Shown here: one piece after another, positions 8,546-17,042 of the stretch
Layout: each line of letters begins with the position of its first letter
How positions within the stretch are numbered: position 1 is the stretch's first letter
Assembly (NCBI RefSeq): GCF_018403745.1
Contig: NZ_BOVP01000006.1
Span: forward strand, 60,405 to 124,404
Direction of reading: 5' to 3'
Length of the DNA: 64,000 bases
Origin: Lactococcus formosensis
Lineage (GTDB): Bacteria; Bacillota; Bacilli; Lactobacillales; Streptococcaceae
Translations under genes and position numbers: made by a program
Notes under the pieces: model-generated
Database searches by the model: none
What the model was told of the DNA's origin: nothing
What the model saw: the letters and a program-made list of their open reading frames with translations, nothing else

Positions 8546-8794
8546 TCATTTCGTAGAGAGAACTACCAAGATAAAACCAAGCACAAGCCATATGCCAATA
8601 GTAATAGCTGTAAATCGTTGCATGACAGCTTCAAAGCCTCGTGCTTTACGTCTTTCAAACAGTTCTCCTGAACCACCTGAAAAGGCATCTGCTGCACCAT
8701 CTTGTTTAGATGGCTGCATCAAAATTGAAATAACTAAAATTGCAGAAATAACTAACATAATAACGAGTAGTACGTCGTAAATTACTTTATCCAT
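8546..8794 (-). CDS. secG: SecG subunit of the Sec protein translocase
   Basis: An 82-residue protein with two transmembrane helices (about 5-25 and 60-80). Between them lies the conserved loop with ILMQPSKQDG followed by FSGGSGELF, typical of SecG. It stimulates export through SecYEG. It lies downstream of trxB, but the strong hairpin at the trxB stop codon and a possible own promoter in the gap suggest separate transcription. Confidence 0.95.
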   Translation of the reverse strand: MDKVIYDVLLVIMLVISAILVISILMQPSKQDGAADAFSGGSGELFERRKARGFEAVMQRFTAITIGIWLVLGFILVVLSTK

Positions 8795-8862
8795 ATATAT
8801 TTTCTTCCTTAATCAGAATTGCACTAATATGATTATAACACATTTGTTACTAGAATACGAAC

Positions 8863-8909
8863 GATAAATCAAAAAGAACGGCAGTCAAGCACGTTCTTTT
8901 TGATTTATC
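8863..8909. terminator. 18-bp perfect inverted repeat over the trxB stop codon
   Basis: Positions 8863-8880 and 8892-8909 are exact reverse complements of 18 bases around an 11-base loop. The arms include AAAAAG and CTTTTT, so a U-run lies inside the stem in either direction. The trxB stop codon (8905-8907) is within one arm. It most likely ends trxB transcription and may protect the mRNA 3' end. Confidence 0.8.
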
Positions 8910-9825
8910 CTTCTACATATTTATAGGCTTCTTGAGCAGCTTGAGCTCCGTCACCTACAGCAGTAGTAATTTGGCGGAAATCTTTTTGGCGTACATCACC
9001 AACTGCAAAGATACCTGGAATGCTTGTCTTCATCGTTGCATCTGTGATTATCCAACCTTCTTCATCAGTGATACCCAAATCTCGAGCAAATTCAGATACA
9101 GCATCTAAACCTACATAGATAAAGAGACCACCGAAGTCCGCTTCTGTAACTTCACCTGTCTTAACGTTTTTGTAACGTACAGATTCAATTTTGCGTTCGT
9201 CACCTTTGATTTCTTCAAGAACAGAGTCCCAAATAAATTTTATTTTATCGTTAGCAAAGGCACGCTCTTGGATAATTTTTTGAGCACGTAATTCATCACG
9301 GCGGTGCATGATTGTTACTGTTTTACCAAAACGTGTTAAGAAAATGGCCTCTTCTACAGCAGAATCTCCACCACCAACAACCAAGATATCTTGATCACGG
9401 AAGAAAGCACCATCACAGACAGCACAGTAAGATACTCCACGAGCTCCATATTCTTCTTCTCCAGGAACACCTAATTTTCGATGATTTGCTCCTGTTGCAA
9501 TGATGATTGATTTTGTTTCAAATACTTCTTCTTCAGTATTGATAGTTTTTGTTGCACCATTATCGACGATTGATGTGACAAAGCCATAAGCATTTTCAAC
9601 ACCAAGATCAGCTAAAGGCTCATACATTTTCATCGAAAGTTCAGGGCCCATGATTTGACCATAGCCTGGGTAGTTTTCAATTTCTGCTGTATTATTCATC
9701 TGACCGCCAGGAACACCTCGTTCCAGAAGCAATGTTTTCATTTCACTTCTAGCGCTGTACATAGCTGCGGTCATGCCTGCAGGCCCGGCACCGATAACTA
9801 CTACATCGTAAATTTTTTCTGTCAT
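8905..9825 (-). CDS. trxB: thioredoxin reductase
   Basis: A 306-residue flavoprotein that reduces thioredoxin with NADPH. It shows the FAD-binding GAGPAGMTAA near residue 12, the redox pair Cys134/Cys137 in CAVCDG, the NADPH-binding GGGDSAVEEA, and the C-terminal FAD motif FAVGDVRQK. The length is normal for the low-molecular-weight class. The ATG has a GAGGTG ribosome site. The next gene upstream (DUF4059) ends its cluster about 70 bases away. Confidence 0.97.
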   Translation of the reverse strand: MTEKIYDVVVIGAGPAGMTAAMYSARSEMKTLLLERGVPGGQMNNTAEIENYPGYGQIMGPELSMKMYEPLADLGVENAYGFVTSIVDNGATKTINTEEEVFETKSIIIATGANHRKLGVPGEEEYGARGVSYCAVCDGAFFRDQDILVVGGGDSAVEEAIFLTRFGKTVTIMHRRDELRAQKIIQERAFANDKIKFIWDSVLEEIKGDERKIESVRYKNVKTGEVTEADFGGLFIYVGLDAVSEFARDLGITDEEGWIITDATMKTSIPGIFAVGDVRQKDFRQITTAVGDGAQAAQEAYKYVEG

Positions 9826-9895
9826 AATTCACCTCTTCAAGTATAGAACCATTATAAATTCTCTTTTGATTATTTGCCATTATTTTGATTTACAA

Positions 9896-10123
9896 TCATC
9901 TGATTCTTAAAATAATCAGTATACCAACAACTGCAAAACTCAAAATCGGAATCGTCAAAATATCCACCAAAATAATGTCAAATAAGCGATTGCGCCAGAC
10001 ATTTCGGGGTTTATGATGATTACGGAGCCAATAGATAAAACCGTACAAAAGACTGAGTAAACCTACAACTAAAAAAGAAATGAGTAAACCTTTAAGATAA
10101 AACTGTAAAACTAAATTAATCAT
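9896..10123 (-). CDS. DUF4059 small membrane protein
   Basis: A 75-residue protein with two hydrophobic helices separated by a basic loop (WLRNHHKPRNVWRNR). This fits DUF4059, a family found beside polar amino acid ABC transporter genes in streptococci and lactococci. Its start overlaps the end of the ABC ATPase gene by eight bases, implying translational coupling. Function is unknown; an accessory role for the transporter is possible. Confidence 0.75.
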   Translation of the reverse strand: MINLVLQFYLKGLLISFLVVGLLSLLYGFIYWLRNHHKPRNVWRNRLFDIILVDILTIPILSFAVVGILIILRIR

Positions 10124-10877
10124 TTGAACTTCCTATATCAATGGTTTTAACATGACGAGAGAGAAATTCACTCGTCCGCGGATTTTTAGGATGATGGAAC
10201 ACTTCCTCTGGACTGCCTTCTTCAATAATTTTTCCTTTTTCTAGGAAAAGAACTTTTGTCGCAACATTATAGACAAAGTCCATCTCATGACTAACTAAAA
10301 CCATTGTTTGTTTGTTTTTGGCTGCATTTAGAATCGTATCCTGAACCTCGCCAACAAGTTCTGGGTCAAGTGCTGATGTTGGCTCATCAAGTAAGAGTAA
10401 AGTCGGTTGCATCGCCATAGCTCGTGCTATTCCTACACGCTGCTTTTGTCCACCAGATAAGAATTTTGGATAGTAATCCATGCGATCTTCAAGCCCTACT
10501 TTTCTTAAGTTCTTCTCAGCGAGCTTCTGTGCTTCTGCTTTGGGCATCTTCTTAACTTGAATCAAGCCTTCCATCACATTTTGGAGGGCTGTACGACGTT
10601 CAAAGAGATTGAATTGCTGGAAGACCATTCCTGTTTTACGGCGAAGTTCAAGAATTTCTTGTTTACTGATATGCTCAAAGTCTACTTTAAAATTATCAAT
10701 TTCTAACTGACCACTGTCTGCTTCTTCCAGATAGTTAATTGAACGTAGAAAAGTTGACTTACCGGCACCTGAGGCACCAATAAGCGCAATAACATCACCT
10801 TCTTTAATTTCCAGATTAAGATTGTCAAGAACAACATTACCGGCAAAAGATTTACTTAAATTTGAAATTTTTATCAT
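10116..10877 (-). CDS. polar amino acid ABC transporter ATPase
   Basis: A 253-residue ATP-binding subunit. Walker A is GASGAGKS (about residues 33-40), the signature is LSGGQKQR, Walker B is [12 protein letters not shown], and the switch His is in VSHEM. It powers the importer formed with the permease upstream, whose stop overlaps its ATG by four bases. The family (GlnQ/TcyC-like) handles polar amino acids; the exact substrate is unclear. Confidence 0.95.
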   Translation of the reverse strand: MIKISNLSKSFAGNVVLDNLNLEIKEGDVIALIGASGAGKSTFLRSINYLEEADSGQLEIDNFKVDFEHISKQEILELRRKTGMVFQQFNLFERRTALQNVMEGLIQVKKMPKAEAQKLAEKNLRKVGLEDRMDYYPKFLSGGQKQRVGIARAMAMQPTLLLLDEPTSALDPELVGEVQDTILNAAKNKQTMVLVSHEMDFVYNVATKVLFLEKGKIIEEGSPEEVFHHPKNPRTSEFLSRHVKTIDIGSSND

Positions 10878-11761
10878 TTGTTGGTCACCCCGTTATCAAA
10901 AGGATTGCGTCCAAGTGAGATTTTTCGCGCTGCTTTAGGCATTTTGATTTCTAGTTTACTTTCAATCTTACGAATCAAGATTTCCAAAACAATACAGATT
11001 GGCCAGTAAATTAAAGCCAGAGCTAAGTAGGTTTCAAAAAGACGGAAGGTTGAACCACCGATGATTTGAGCTTGAGCGGTCATTTCGACTACACCAGCCA
11101 CAAAAGCCAGTGAAGTCGATTTGAGTAAGCCGATCAAAGCATTTCCTAATGGCGCCGTTGCAACAGAAGCTGCTTCAGGTAAGATTACGCGCCAAAAAAC
11201 TTGAAAGTTAGTCATTCCAAGAGAGCGTGCTGCTTCAATTTGACCTTTATCCACAGATTGAATGGCTGAGCGAATTGTTTCTGAATTATAAGCACCTTCG
11301 TTAAGGGCAAAAGCCACAATCACAAAGAGCATGGCAGGAACAGAGTTAACCGTATAATTCGTACCATAATTCATATTGATTGCTTTAAGAATCAACGGAA
11401 TCCCTGTATAAGTCAAATAAAGTTGCACCAAAATAGGAGTCCCACGTGTAAAGGAAACAAATAGGGCACGTAACTGGTCTAAAATGGGAATTTTATTTAT
11501 TCTGACAAGTGCAAGGAGCAATCCCAAAATAAGACCAAAGAACATTGCGATAAGTGTCATCTGCAATGAGATAGGAATCATTTTAATGATTGGTACAAAG
11601 GCTGCTGTAAAGTCTTTCCAACTAAAAATTTTGGTGAAAAACATCGTCCAAAATTCGTCAAAACTATATTGCCCTTGCATGATCAAAAAGGGAAGCATAG
11701 GCAAAATAATCAACAGGAGCAAAACTCCCAAGCCTAAAATTATTTTTTTATTTTTATTCAT
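10874..11761 (-). CDS. polar amino acid ABC transporter permease
   Basis: A 295-residue permease of the His/Glu/Gln/Arg family with about five transmembrane helices. The EAA loop that docks the ATPase is visible as EAARSLGMTNFQVFWRVILP. The ATG at 11761 follows a purine-rich AAGAG; ATG at 11776 and TTG at 11779 are in-frame alternatives. A 140-base gap holding a branched hairpin separates it from the upstream substrate-binding protein gene. Confidence 0.9.
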   Translation of the reverse strand: MNKNKKIILGLGVLLLLIILPMLPFLIMQGQYSFDEFWTMFFTKIFSWKDFTAAFVPIIKMIPISLQMTLIAMFFGLILGLLLALVRINKIPILDQLRALFVSFTRGTPILVQLYLTYTGIPLILKAINMNYGTNYTVNSVPAMLFVIVAFALNEGAYNSETIRSAIQSVDKGQIEAARSLGMTNFQVFWRVILPEAASVATAPLGNALIGLLKSTSLAFVAGVVEMTAQAQIIGGSTFRLFETYLALALIYWPICIVLEILIRKIESKLEIKMPKAARKISLGRNPFDNGVTNK

Positions 11762-11781
11762 TTTTATTCTCTTCATCAAAG

Positions 11782-11846
11782 AAAGCTGTCTGAACCCCTC
11801 ACTCGTGCCACAAGCATTTGTGTGTGAGAGACTCAGGGACAGCTTT
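11782..11846 (-). promoter_or_regulatory. branched intercistronic hairpin
   Basis: AAAGCTGTC (11782-11790) pairs with GACAGCTTT (11838-11846). Inside, TGA/TCA, CTCAC/GTGAG (11798-11802 with 11824-11828) and CACAA/TTGTG form further stem parts. There is no long U-run after it. A TATAAT lies on the minus strand near 11866. It sits between the binding-protein and permease genes, where a structure could limit read-through or stabilise the upstream mRNA. No known riboswitch or T-box core is seen. Confidence 0.6.
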
Positions 11847-11903
11847 TACACTACTCCTACTATTATACAAGAAACTAAAAATTTTTTCTTGTCTGTGAAA
11901 TAT

Positions 11904-12761
11904 TTATTTAAACTTGCTTGCTTCAGGTACAAAATCTCCATCAAAGAATTTTTCTGAAAGTTTTTTCAAGGTACCATCTTTTTCAAGCTCCGCAAGTACT
12001 TTGTTGACTTTAGTTTGAAGTTCTTTGCCAGCATCATCTTTTGCAAAGAGGAAATACTCATAACCGTCATGTTCAGGATCACCTGTTGAAGTATCGATAT
12101 CTTGAATTTTCAAGCTGTCAAACCCTTGATCCTTAATACTTGATTGCAGAGAGATTTTATCATAAAGCATGAAATCAATCTTCCCTGATTCAATCTGGTT
12201 AAAGCGTGTATTGATAGATGTGCTATCTGAAGAGTAGCTGATATTTATTTTCTTATCTGGGTGCGCATTGTTCCAATCATTGATAATCTTTGTATAGTTA
12301 GAAGCTGGATTACCGATTGTACTTTTACCTGCAAGATCTTCTAGGGTTTTATAATCACCATCTTTCGTTAATACTGCATTATTCGATTTAGAAATTGGTG
12401 ATGAAAAATTATATTTTTCCGCACGTTCTTTTGACCAACCAAAATCATTGGCTCCCATCTGATAACGGCCACTGTCCAAACCTGGAACAATCCCAGAAAA
12501 GTCAACCGCTTGATACGTTACTTTATATTCAGGCAACTTATCAAAGACAGCACGTGCAACCTCAATGTCATATCCTGTTAAATTTCCTTGATTATCAGAA
12601 TAGGTAAATGGTTTAGTTGCTCCATCTGTAGCTACAACAATCTCCGTTTGCTTGGTTTTTGATTCTTCTTTACTTGATGAACCACCATTACTGCAAGCAG
12701 CTAAAGCTCCTGCGGCAATAAGCGAAACGAGCGCGAGTGAAAGCTTCAGTGACTTTTTCAT
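11904..12761 (-). CDS. amino acid ABC transporter substrate-binding lipoprotein
   Basis: A 285-residue family 3 solute-binding protein. The signal peptide ends in a lipobox (GALAAC) with the lipidated Cys at residue 23, followed by a Ser/Gly/Lys-rich linker. The mature domain shows TDGATKPFTYSD and GYDIEVARAV, usual for polar amino acid receptors. It captures the substrate outside the membrane for the permease and ATPase downstream. The ATG at 12761 has a perfect AAGGAG; the longer reading to 12803 is not supported. Similarity is to cystine-type receptors in general style only. Confidence 0.92.
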   Translation of the reverse strand: MKKSLKLSLALVSLIAAGALAACSNGGSSSKEESKTKQTEIVVATDGATKPFTYSDNQGNLTGYDIEVARAVFDKLPEYKVTYQAVDFSGIVPGLDSGRYQMGANDFGWSKERAEKYNFSSPISKSNNAVLTKDGDYKTLEDLAGKSTIGNPASNYTKIINDWNNAHPDKKINISYSSDSTSINTRFNQIESGKIDFMLYDKISLQSSIKDQGFDSLKIQDIDTSTGDPEHDGYEYFLFAKDDAGKELQTKVNKVLAELEKDGTLKKLSEKFFDGDFVPEASKFK

Positions 12762-12889
12762 AGTAATGTTCTCCTTAATTTTTTGATATTTAAAGTTTAT
12801 CACGCCCCCTCCCGCTTTGTCATATTATTTGTTTATCAAGGGGTTAAGATTTTTTTATGGCGGAATTTTATTTATTTAATATCAGCAAA

Positions 12890-12928
12890 CAAAAAAAGTT
12901 ATCTGCTAAAGAGGATAACTTTTTTTGT
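12890..12928 (-). terminator. intrinsic terminator after the VOC gene
   Basis: GTTATC and GATAAC arms around a ten-base loop, with seven T on the minus strand and an A-run on the other side. It ends the fhs/VOC transcript. Confidence 0.85.
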
Positions 12929-12929
12929 T

Positions 12930-13340
12930 TTATTTCCAGACCGGTTGCCAAGTAATACCAAATTTGTCAGTGATCCAGGCACATTTGCGAATATCTCCTA
13001 CAGATTCTGGTCCCATCATCACGCTTCCTTGTTCTGATAAAGCTGCAAAGATTTGATCAAACTCAACTTCAGTCGCACAGTCCAGAAAAAGAGAATTTGA
13101 CCAGTTAGGTATTGGTGCTGCATATTCTTTTTGCATATCAAGAAAGAAAAGCTCAGTACCTTTTATTTCCAAACTCCCATTTAAAACTAGCTCTTCTTTC
13201 ACTTCAGAAAAAGCTGGACTTTCATGATAAAATTCCATCCGTATAATCTTTGTATCTGGTAAAACTTGAGCATAAAAAGTCATGGCTTCCTTGGCTTTCC
13301 CATTTAATGTAATAAAAGGGGTAATTTTTGATTTTACCAT
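12930..13340 (-). CDS. PhnB-like VOC family protein
   Basis: A 136-residue single-domain protein of the PhnB/3-demethylubiquinone-methyltransferase-like group. It starts with the usual ITPFITLNGKAKEAMTFY and ends with DKFGITWQPVW. The family has a vicinal-oxygen-chelate fold; most members have no assigned reaction. It begins 13 bases after the fhs stop codon, so it is probably co-transcribed with fhs, without an obvious functional link. Confidence 0.85.
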   Translation of the reverse strand: MVKSKITPFITLNGKAKEAMTFYAQVLPDTKIIRMEFYHESPAFSEVKEELVLNGSLEIKGTELFFLDMQKEYAAPIPNWSNSLFLDCATEVEFDQIFAALSEQGSVMMGPESVGDIRKCAWITDKFGITWQPVWK

Positions 13341-13353
13341 CGTTCTCCTTTAC

Positions 13354-15024
13354 TTAGAACAAACCTGTGATTTTCCCTGCTTCGTTAATATCCATATTTA
13401 AAGCTGCTGGTTTTTTAGGTAAGCCAGGCATAGTCATCACATCGCCTAAGAGAGCTACGATAAAACCTGCTCCAATCTTTGGCACCAACTCACGCACGGT
13501 AACTTCAAAGCCTTCTGGTGCTGCCAGAAGTTTAGGATTATCAGAAAATGAATATTGTGTCTTCGCCATACAAACAGGCAACTTATCCCAACCATTCTCC
13601 TCAATTTCTTTTAATTGACGCGCTGCTTTTGCAGAAAAATTAACTTTCTTGCCACCATAAATTTGTGTCACAACTGTTGTAATCTTGCTCTCTACTGATG
13701 CTTCTAAATCATAAAGATAATGGAACTCTCTTGCTTCTTGCGTGAAAATACTTGTTAGTTTTTCGGCTAAATCAATTCCACCTGCGCCGCCCTTTTCAAA
13801 GACTTGTGTCAAACTCACAGCAACACCTTCTGCTTCAACAAGTCGTGTTAACTCAGCTATTTCCGCCTCAGTATCACTGGCAAATTGATTAATGGCTACA
13901 ACGATTGGCGCACCATAGCTCGCCATATTTTTAATATGACGTTTCAGATTTGCAAACCCTTGGGTAACGGCAGCAACATTTTCGCCAGTTAGTTCCGTTT
14001 TAGCTACACCGCCATGCATTTTCAACGCACGAAGAGTAGCAACAATTACAATAGCATCAGGGGTTTTTCCCAGTTGACGTGTTTTGATATCAAGGAATTT
14101 TTCGCCGCCTAAATCTGCTCCAAATCCAGCCTCTGTAATAGTTACATCGGCTAATTTTAAGGCTGTTTTTGTAGCTAGAACAGAGTTACAGCCGTGCGCA
14201 ATATTGGCAAAAGGACCGCCATGTACTAATACGGGTGTCCCTTCAATAGTTTGGACCAGATTTGGCTTAAGTGCATCTTTCAATAGGACTGTAATTGCAC
14301 CTTCAATCTCTAAATCACCCACAGTGACCGGCTGACGATCATAAGTATAAGCCACAACAATACGTGAAAGACGTTCTTTCAAATCTGTCAATGAAGTAGC
14401 CAAACATAAAACAGCCATAATCTCACTGGCTACAGTGATATCAAAACCATCCTCACGTGGCACACCATTAACTACACTGCCTAAGCCAGCAACGATATGA
14501 CGAAGCTCGCGGTCATTCATATCTAAGACACGTTTCCAAACAACACGACGACTATCGATGTTTAGAGCATTTCCTTGGAAGATATGATTATCTAAAAGTG
14601 CTGCAATAGCATTATTCGCTGTTGTCATGGCATGAATATCGCCAGTGAAATGTAAGTTAATATCTTCCATCGGAAGAACTTGAGCATATCCTCCACCTGT
14701 TGCACCACCTTTTATCCCCATCACAGGGCCCAATGAAGGTTCACGTAGCGCCACCATTACCTTTTGGTTCAAACGTGCAAAAGCATCTGCTAGTCCAACT
14801 GTCACCGTCGATTTTCCTTCACCAGCAGGAGTCGGGTTAATAGATGTAACCAAGACAAGTTTTCCCTCAGCATTATCCTCAAACTTTTTAAGGCTTTCGA
14901 GTGGTATTTTTGCTTTATATTTTCCGTAAAGTTCGATATCTTCAAAACTTAAACCAATTTTTTCAGCGACGTCTGTGATAGCTTCCATCTTGCATTCTTG
15001 TGCAATTTCGATATCTGTTTTCAT
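13354..15024 (-). CDS. fhs: formate-tetrahydrofolate ligase
   Basis: A 556-residue enzyme making 10-formyl-tetrahydrofolate from formate, ATP and tetrahydrofolate. The 10-formyl group feeds purine synthesis and initiator tRNA formylation. The nucleotide-binding loop TPAGEGKST is near residues 65-73, and [18 protein letters not shown] follows as in the family. The length is normal. A PurBox-like element upstream suggests control by PurR together with purine synthesis. Confidence 0.97.
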   Translation of the reverse strand: MKTDIEIAQECKMEAITDVAEKIGLSFEDIELYGKYKAKIPLESLKKFEDNAEGKLVLVTSINPTPAGEGKSTVTVGLADAFARLNQKVMVALREPSLGPVMGIKGGATGGGYAQVLPMEDINLHFTGDIHAMTTANNAIAALLDNHIFQGNALNIDSRRVVWKRVLDMNDRELRHIVAGLGSVVNGVPREDGFDITVASEIMAVLCLATSLTDLKERLSRIVVAYTYDRQPVTVGDLEIEGAITVLLKDALKPNLVQTIEGTPVLVHGGPFANIAHGCNSVLATKTALKLADVTITEAGFGADLGGEKFLDIKTRQLGKTPDAIVIVATLRALKMHGGVAKTELTGENVAAVTQGFANLKRHIKNMASYGAPIVVAINQFASDTEAEIAELTRLVEAEGVAVSLTQVFEKGGAGGIDLAEKLTSIFTQEAREFHYLYDLEASVESKITTVVTQIYGGKKVNFSAKAARQLKEIEENGWDKLPVCMAKTQYSFSDNPKLLAAPEGFEVTVRELVPKIGAGFIVALLGDVMTMPGLPKKPAALNMDINEAGKITGLF

Positions 15025-15062
15025 CTTTTAAATAACTCCCTAATCTCCATAACTTTCTTATC

Positions 15063-15138
15063 ATTTTAACAGAAACATCTGGAAATTTCCTTTGTAAATG
15101 CTAAATTTAATAAGTTTACCCTTTGAATGTTCGGGTTT
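15063..15138 (-). promoter_or_regulatory. PurBox-like element and promoter of fhs
   Basis: On the minus strand AAACCCGAACATT (15138-15126) matches the lactococcal PurBox AWWWCCGAACWWT with one mismatch. A -10-like TAAAAT lies at 15068-15063. The implied start site near 15056 is about 76 bases from the central G of the box, the spacing reported for PurR-activated lactococcal promoters. No good -35 is seen, as expected for an activated promoter. Confidence 0.7.
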
Positions 15139-15153
15139 AACTTTTACTTTTTC

Positions 15154-15852
15154 CTAAACAATAAGTGTTTCAAGCCCTACACGCATCATATCAGTAAAGG
15201 TAGTTTGACGTTCTTCTGAACTTGTTGACTCCCCTGTCACTAGACTATCAGAGATGGTCATGATTCCTAATGTTTGGACATTATGCTTTGCACCCAAATA
15301 ATAAAGAGCTGCTGCTTCCATCTCTACTGCTTTTACGCCCAATTTACCTATAGCCAGCGTATCAATATCACTGTAGAATAAATCAGCCGAAAGAACATTT
15401 CCTACATGGGTTGGAATATTTAAGTTTTTTGCAATGTGATAGGCCTTATCTAACAAATCAAAATCAGCAATTTGCGGCAAATCAAACTGTGGCCAGTCAT
15501 TTTTAATAATGCGTGAAGTTGTGGCAGCGCCTTGTGCCAAGACCAAATCTCGTACATGAACATCTTCATTTAGCGCACCTGCTGTGCCTACTCGGATTAA
15601 TTTTTTCACGCCGTATTCGGTGATTAATTCATGTGCATAGATGGAGATTGATGGCATTCCCATGCCTGTTCCCATAACTGAGATACGGTGTCCCTTATAA
15701 GTCCCTGTATAGCCCAACATGCCTCGCACATTATTAAATTGTTGAGCATTCTCGAGAAAATTCTCAGCAATAAACTTGGCACGTAGTGGATCACCTGGTA
15801 AGAGGATTTTATCTGCAATTTGACCTTCTTTAGCTTCGATATGAACTGACAT
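15154..15852 (-). CDS. deoD: purine nucleoside phosphorylase, DeoD type
   Basis: A 232-residue hexameric-type phosphorylase splitting purine (deoxy)nucleosides into base and (deoxy)ribose 1-phosphate. It shows the N-terminal H-I-x-A-x-x-G-x-I-A block, [14 protein letters not shown], and the VEMEAAALY ribose-binding motif. AAGGAG precedes the ATG. It follows punA after a gap holding a terminator-like hairpin, so its expression may be partly separate. Confidence 0.95.
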   Translation of the reverse strand: MSVHIEAKEGQIADKILLPGDPLRAKFIAENFLENAQQFNNVRGMLGYTGTYKGHRISVMGTGMGMPSISIYAHELITEYGVKKLIRVGTAGALNEDVHVRDLVLAQGAATTSRIIKNDWPQFDLPQIADFDLLDKAYHIAKNLNIPTHVGNVLSADLFYSDIDTLAIGKLGVKAVEMEAAALYYLGAKHNVQTLGIMTISDSLVTGESTSSEERQTTFTDMMRVGLETLIV

Positions 15853-15895
15853 AGTTACTCCTTATGTTTAGGTTATTTTGGTGCCAGCTTTCTTC

Positions 15896-15930
15896 ACTAA
15901 AAAAAGAAAACGCTAACACGTTTTCTCTTA
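15896..15930 (-). terminator. terminator between punA and deoD
   Basis: On the minus strand GAAAACG-TGTTAG-CGTTTTC is followed by a seven-T run. It lies immediately after the punA stop codon and should reduce read-through into deoD. Confidence 0.8.
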
Positions 15931-15935
15931 TTTTA

Positions 15936-16751
15936 TCACATTTTCGCTAAAACATTCTTAACAAGTGTTTTAAATGTTTCTTTCACACGTTCTGTTGTCT
16001 CAACAACTTCAGCGTGATTAAGTTCACTTTGCATTCCTGCAGCTAAGTTAGTAATGCATGAAATACCTAGAACACGCATTCCTGAATGAACAGCCACAAT
16101 AACTTCAGGTACAGTTGACATACCTACTGCTGAAGCTCCCATCGTGCGAGCCATATGAATTTCTGCTGGTGTTTCGTAAGTAGGTCCGGTGAAGCCCATA
16201 TAGACACCTTCTTGCACTTTAGCAGACATCTCTGCTGCTGTTTGCTTAGCAAGTTCTTGATAAGCTTTATCATAAGCTTGTGACATATCTGGGAAACGAG
16301 GACCGATCTCATCATCATTAGGACCAATCAATGGGTTTGTTCCCATGAAATTGATATGATCGTTGATAATCATCAAGTCGCCAGGTGCGAAGTCTTTATT
16401 TACTCCACCTGCAGCATTGGTAACAATAATTGATGGCGTACCAAGAGCTGAGAACACACGTACAGGATAAGTCACAACATCCATTGTATTTCCTTCATAA
16501 AAGTGGAAACGTCCTTGCATTGCAATGACTTTCTTACCAGATAAATCACCATAGACGAGTTGTCCAGCATGACCAACAACTGTTGAAACAGGGAAGTGAG
16601 GGATTGTTTCATATTTGATAATAACAGGATTTTCAATTTCTCCTGCTAATTCTCCCAAACCTGACCCTAAGATAAGAGCGACATCAATAGCGCCAACACC
16701 TTGATCTTTGAGGTATTTTGTCGTTTCAGCTAACTTCATTTTCAATTCCAT
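15936..16751 (-). CDS. punA: purine nucleoside phosphorylase, trimeric type
   Basis: A 271-residue phosphorylase acting on inosine and guanosine. Family signs are ILGSGLGELAGEI (phosphate site), VVGHAGQL, the GRFHFYEG block, VTNAAGGVN, and GPTYETPAE with the purine-binding region. It complements the DeoD-type enzyme downstream, which has a broader 6-aminopurine range. The ATG at 16751 follows AAGGAAC. It lies in a row with deoB and a zinc-ribbon gene. Confidence 0.95.
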   Translation of the reverse strand: MELKMKLAETTKYLKDQGVGAIDVALILGSGLGELAGEIENPVIIKYETIPHFPVSTVVGHAGQLVYGDLSGKKVIAMQGRFHFYEGNTMDVVTYPVRVFSALGTPSIIVTNAAGGVNKDFAPGDLMIINDHINFMGTNPLIGPNDDEIGPRFPDMSQAYDKAYQELAKQTAAEMSAKVQEGVYMGFTGPTYETPAEIHMARTMGASAVGMSTVPEVIVAVHSGMRVLGISCITNLAAGMQSELNHAEVVETTERVKETFKTLVKNVLAKM

Positions 16752-16769
16752 TTTTGTGTTCCTTTATTT

Positions 16770-17039
16770 TTATTTTTTCCAGCGCTTCAAGCCTTTTATT
16801 TGCATCGGGTAAAGTGTCTTGAGGAGCCATTTTTTAAATCCTGATATTTCAAGTTGATCCAAGGCCTTATTTCCTAAAGCAATTGTTTCTTCCAAAGTAA
16901 TATTGGGTTGTATCCACGTCCCATTTTGGTAGCAATATCTACAATATTCGGTCGCTGCTTGCCCGTTTCTTTCTGTTCCAAAATCGACCGCTTGTGCTAA
17001 AGGCATACCGCAAGATTGGCAAAAAACTTTTTTGGCCAT
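16770..17039 (-). CDS. small zinc-ribbon protein
   Basis: An 89-residue protein whose first 40 residues hold two Cys pairs (FCQSCGMPL and YCRYCYQNG) that should bind one zinc ion. This is the putative zinc-ribbon family also found alone or fused in other Firmicutes. The C-terminal half is basic. It is packed between deoB (three-base gap) and punA (18-base gap), so it is co-expressed with purine salvage genes. Its role there is unknown. Confidence 0.85.
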   Translation of the reverse strand: MAKKVFCQSCGMPLAQAVDFGTERNGQAATEYCRYCYQNGTWIQPNITLEETIALGNKALDQLEISGFKKWLLKTLYPMQIKGLKRWKK

Positions 17040-17042
17040 GAA

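Noticed and set aside
11782..11846. T-box or amino acid riboswitch before the permease
   Set aside because: No T-box core, specifier loop or antiterminator sequence was found, and the element lies within an operon and not at its start.
11484..11957. Long plus-strand open frame (157 codons) opposite the ABC permease
   Set aside because: Antisense to two well-supported genes and the hairpin region, with no ribosome site and no recognisable domain.
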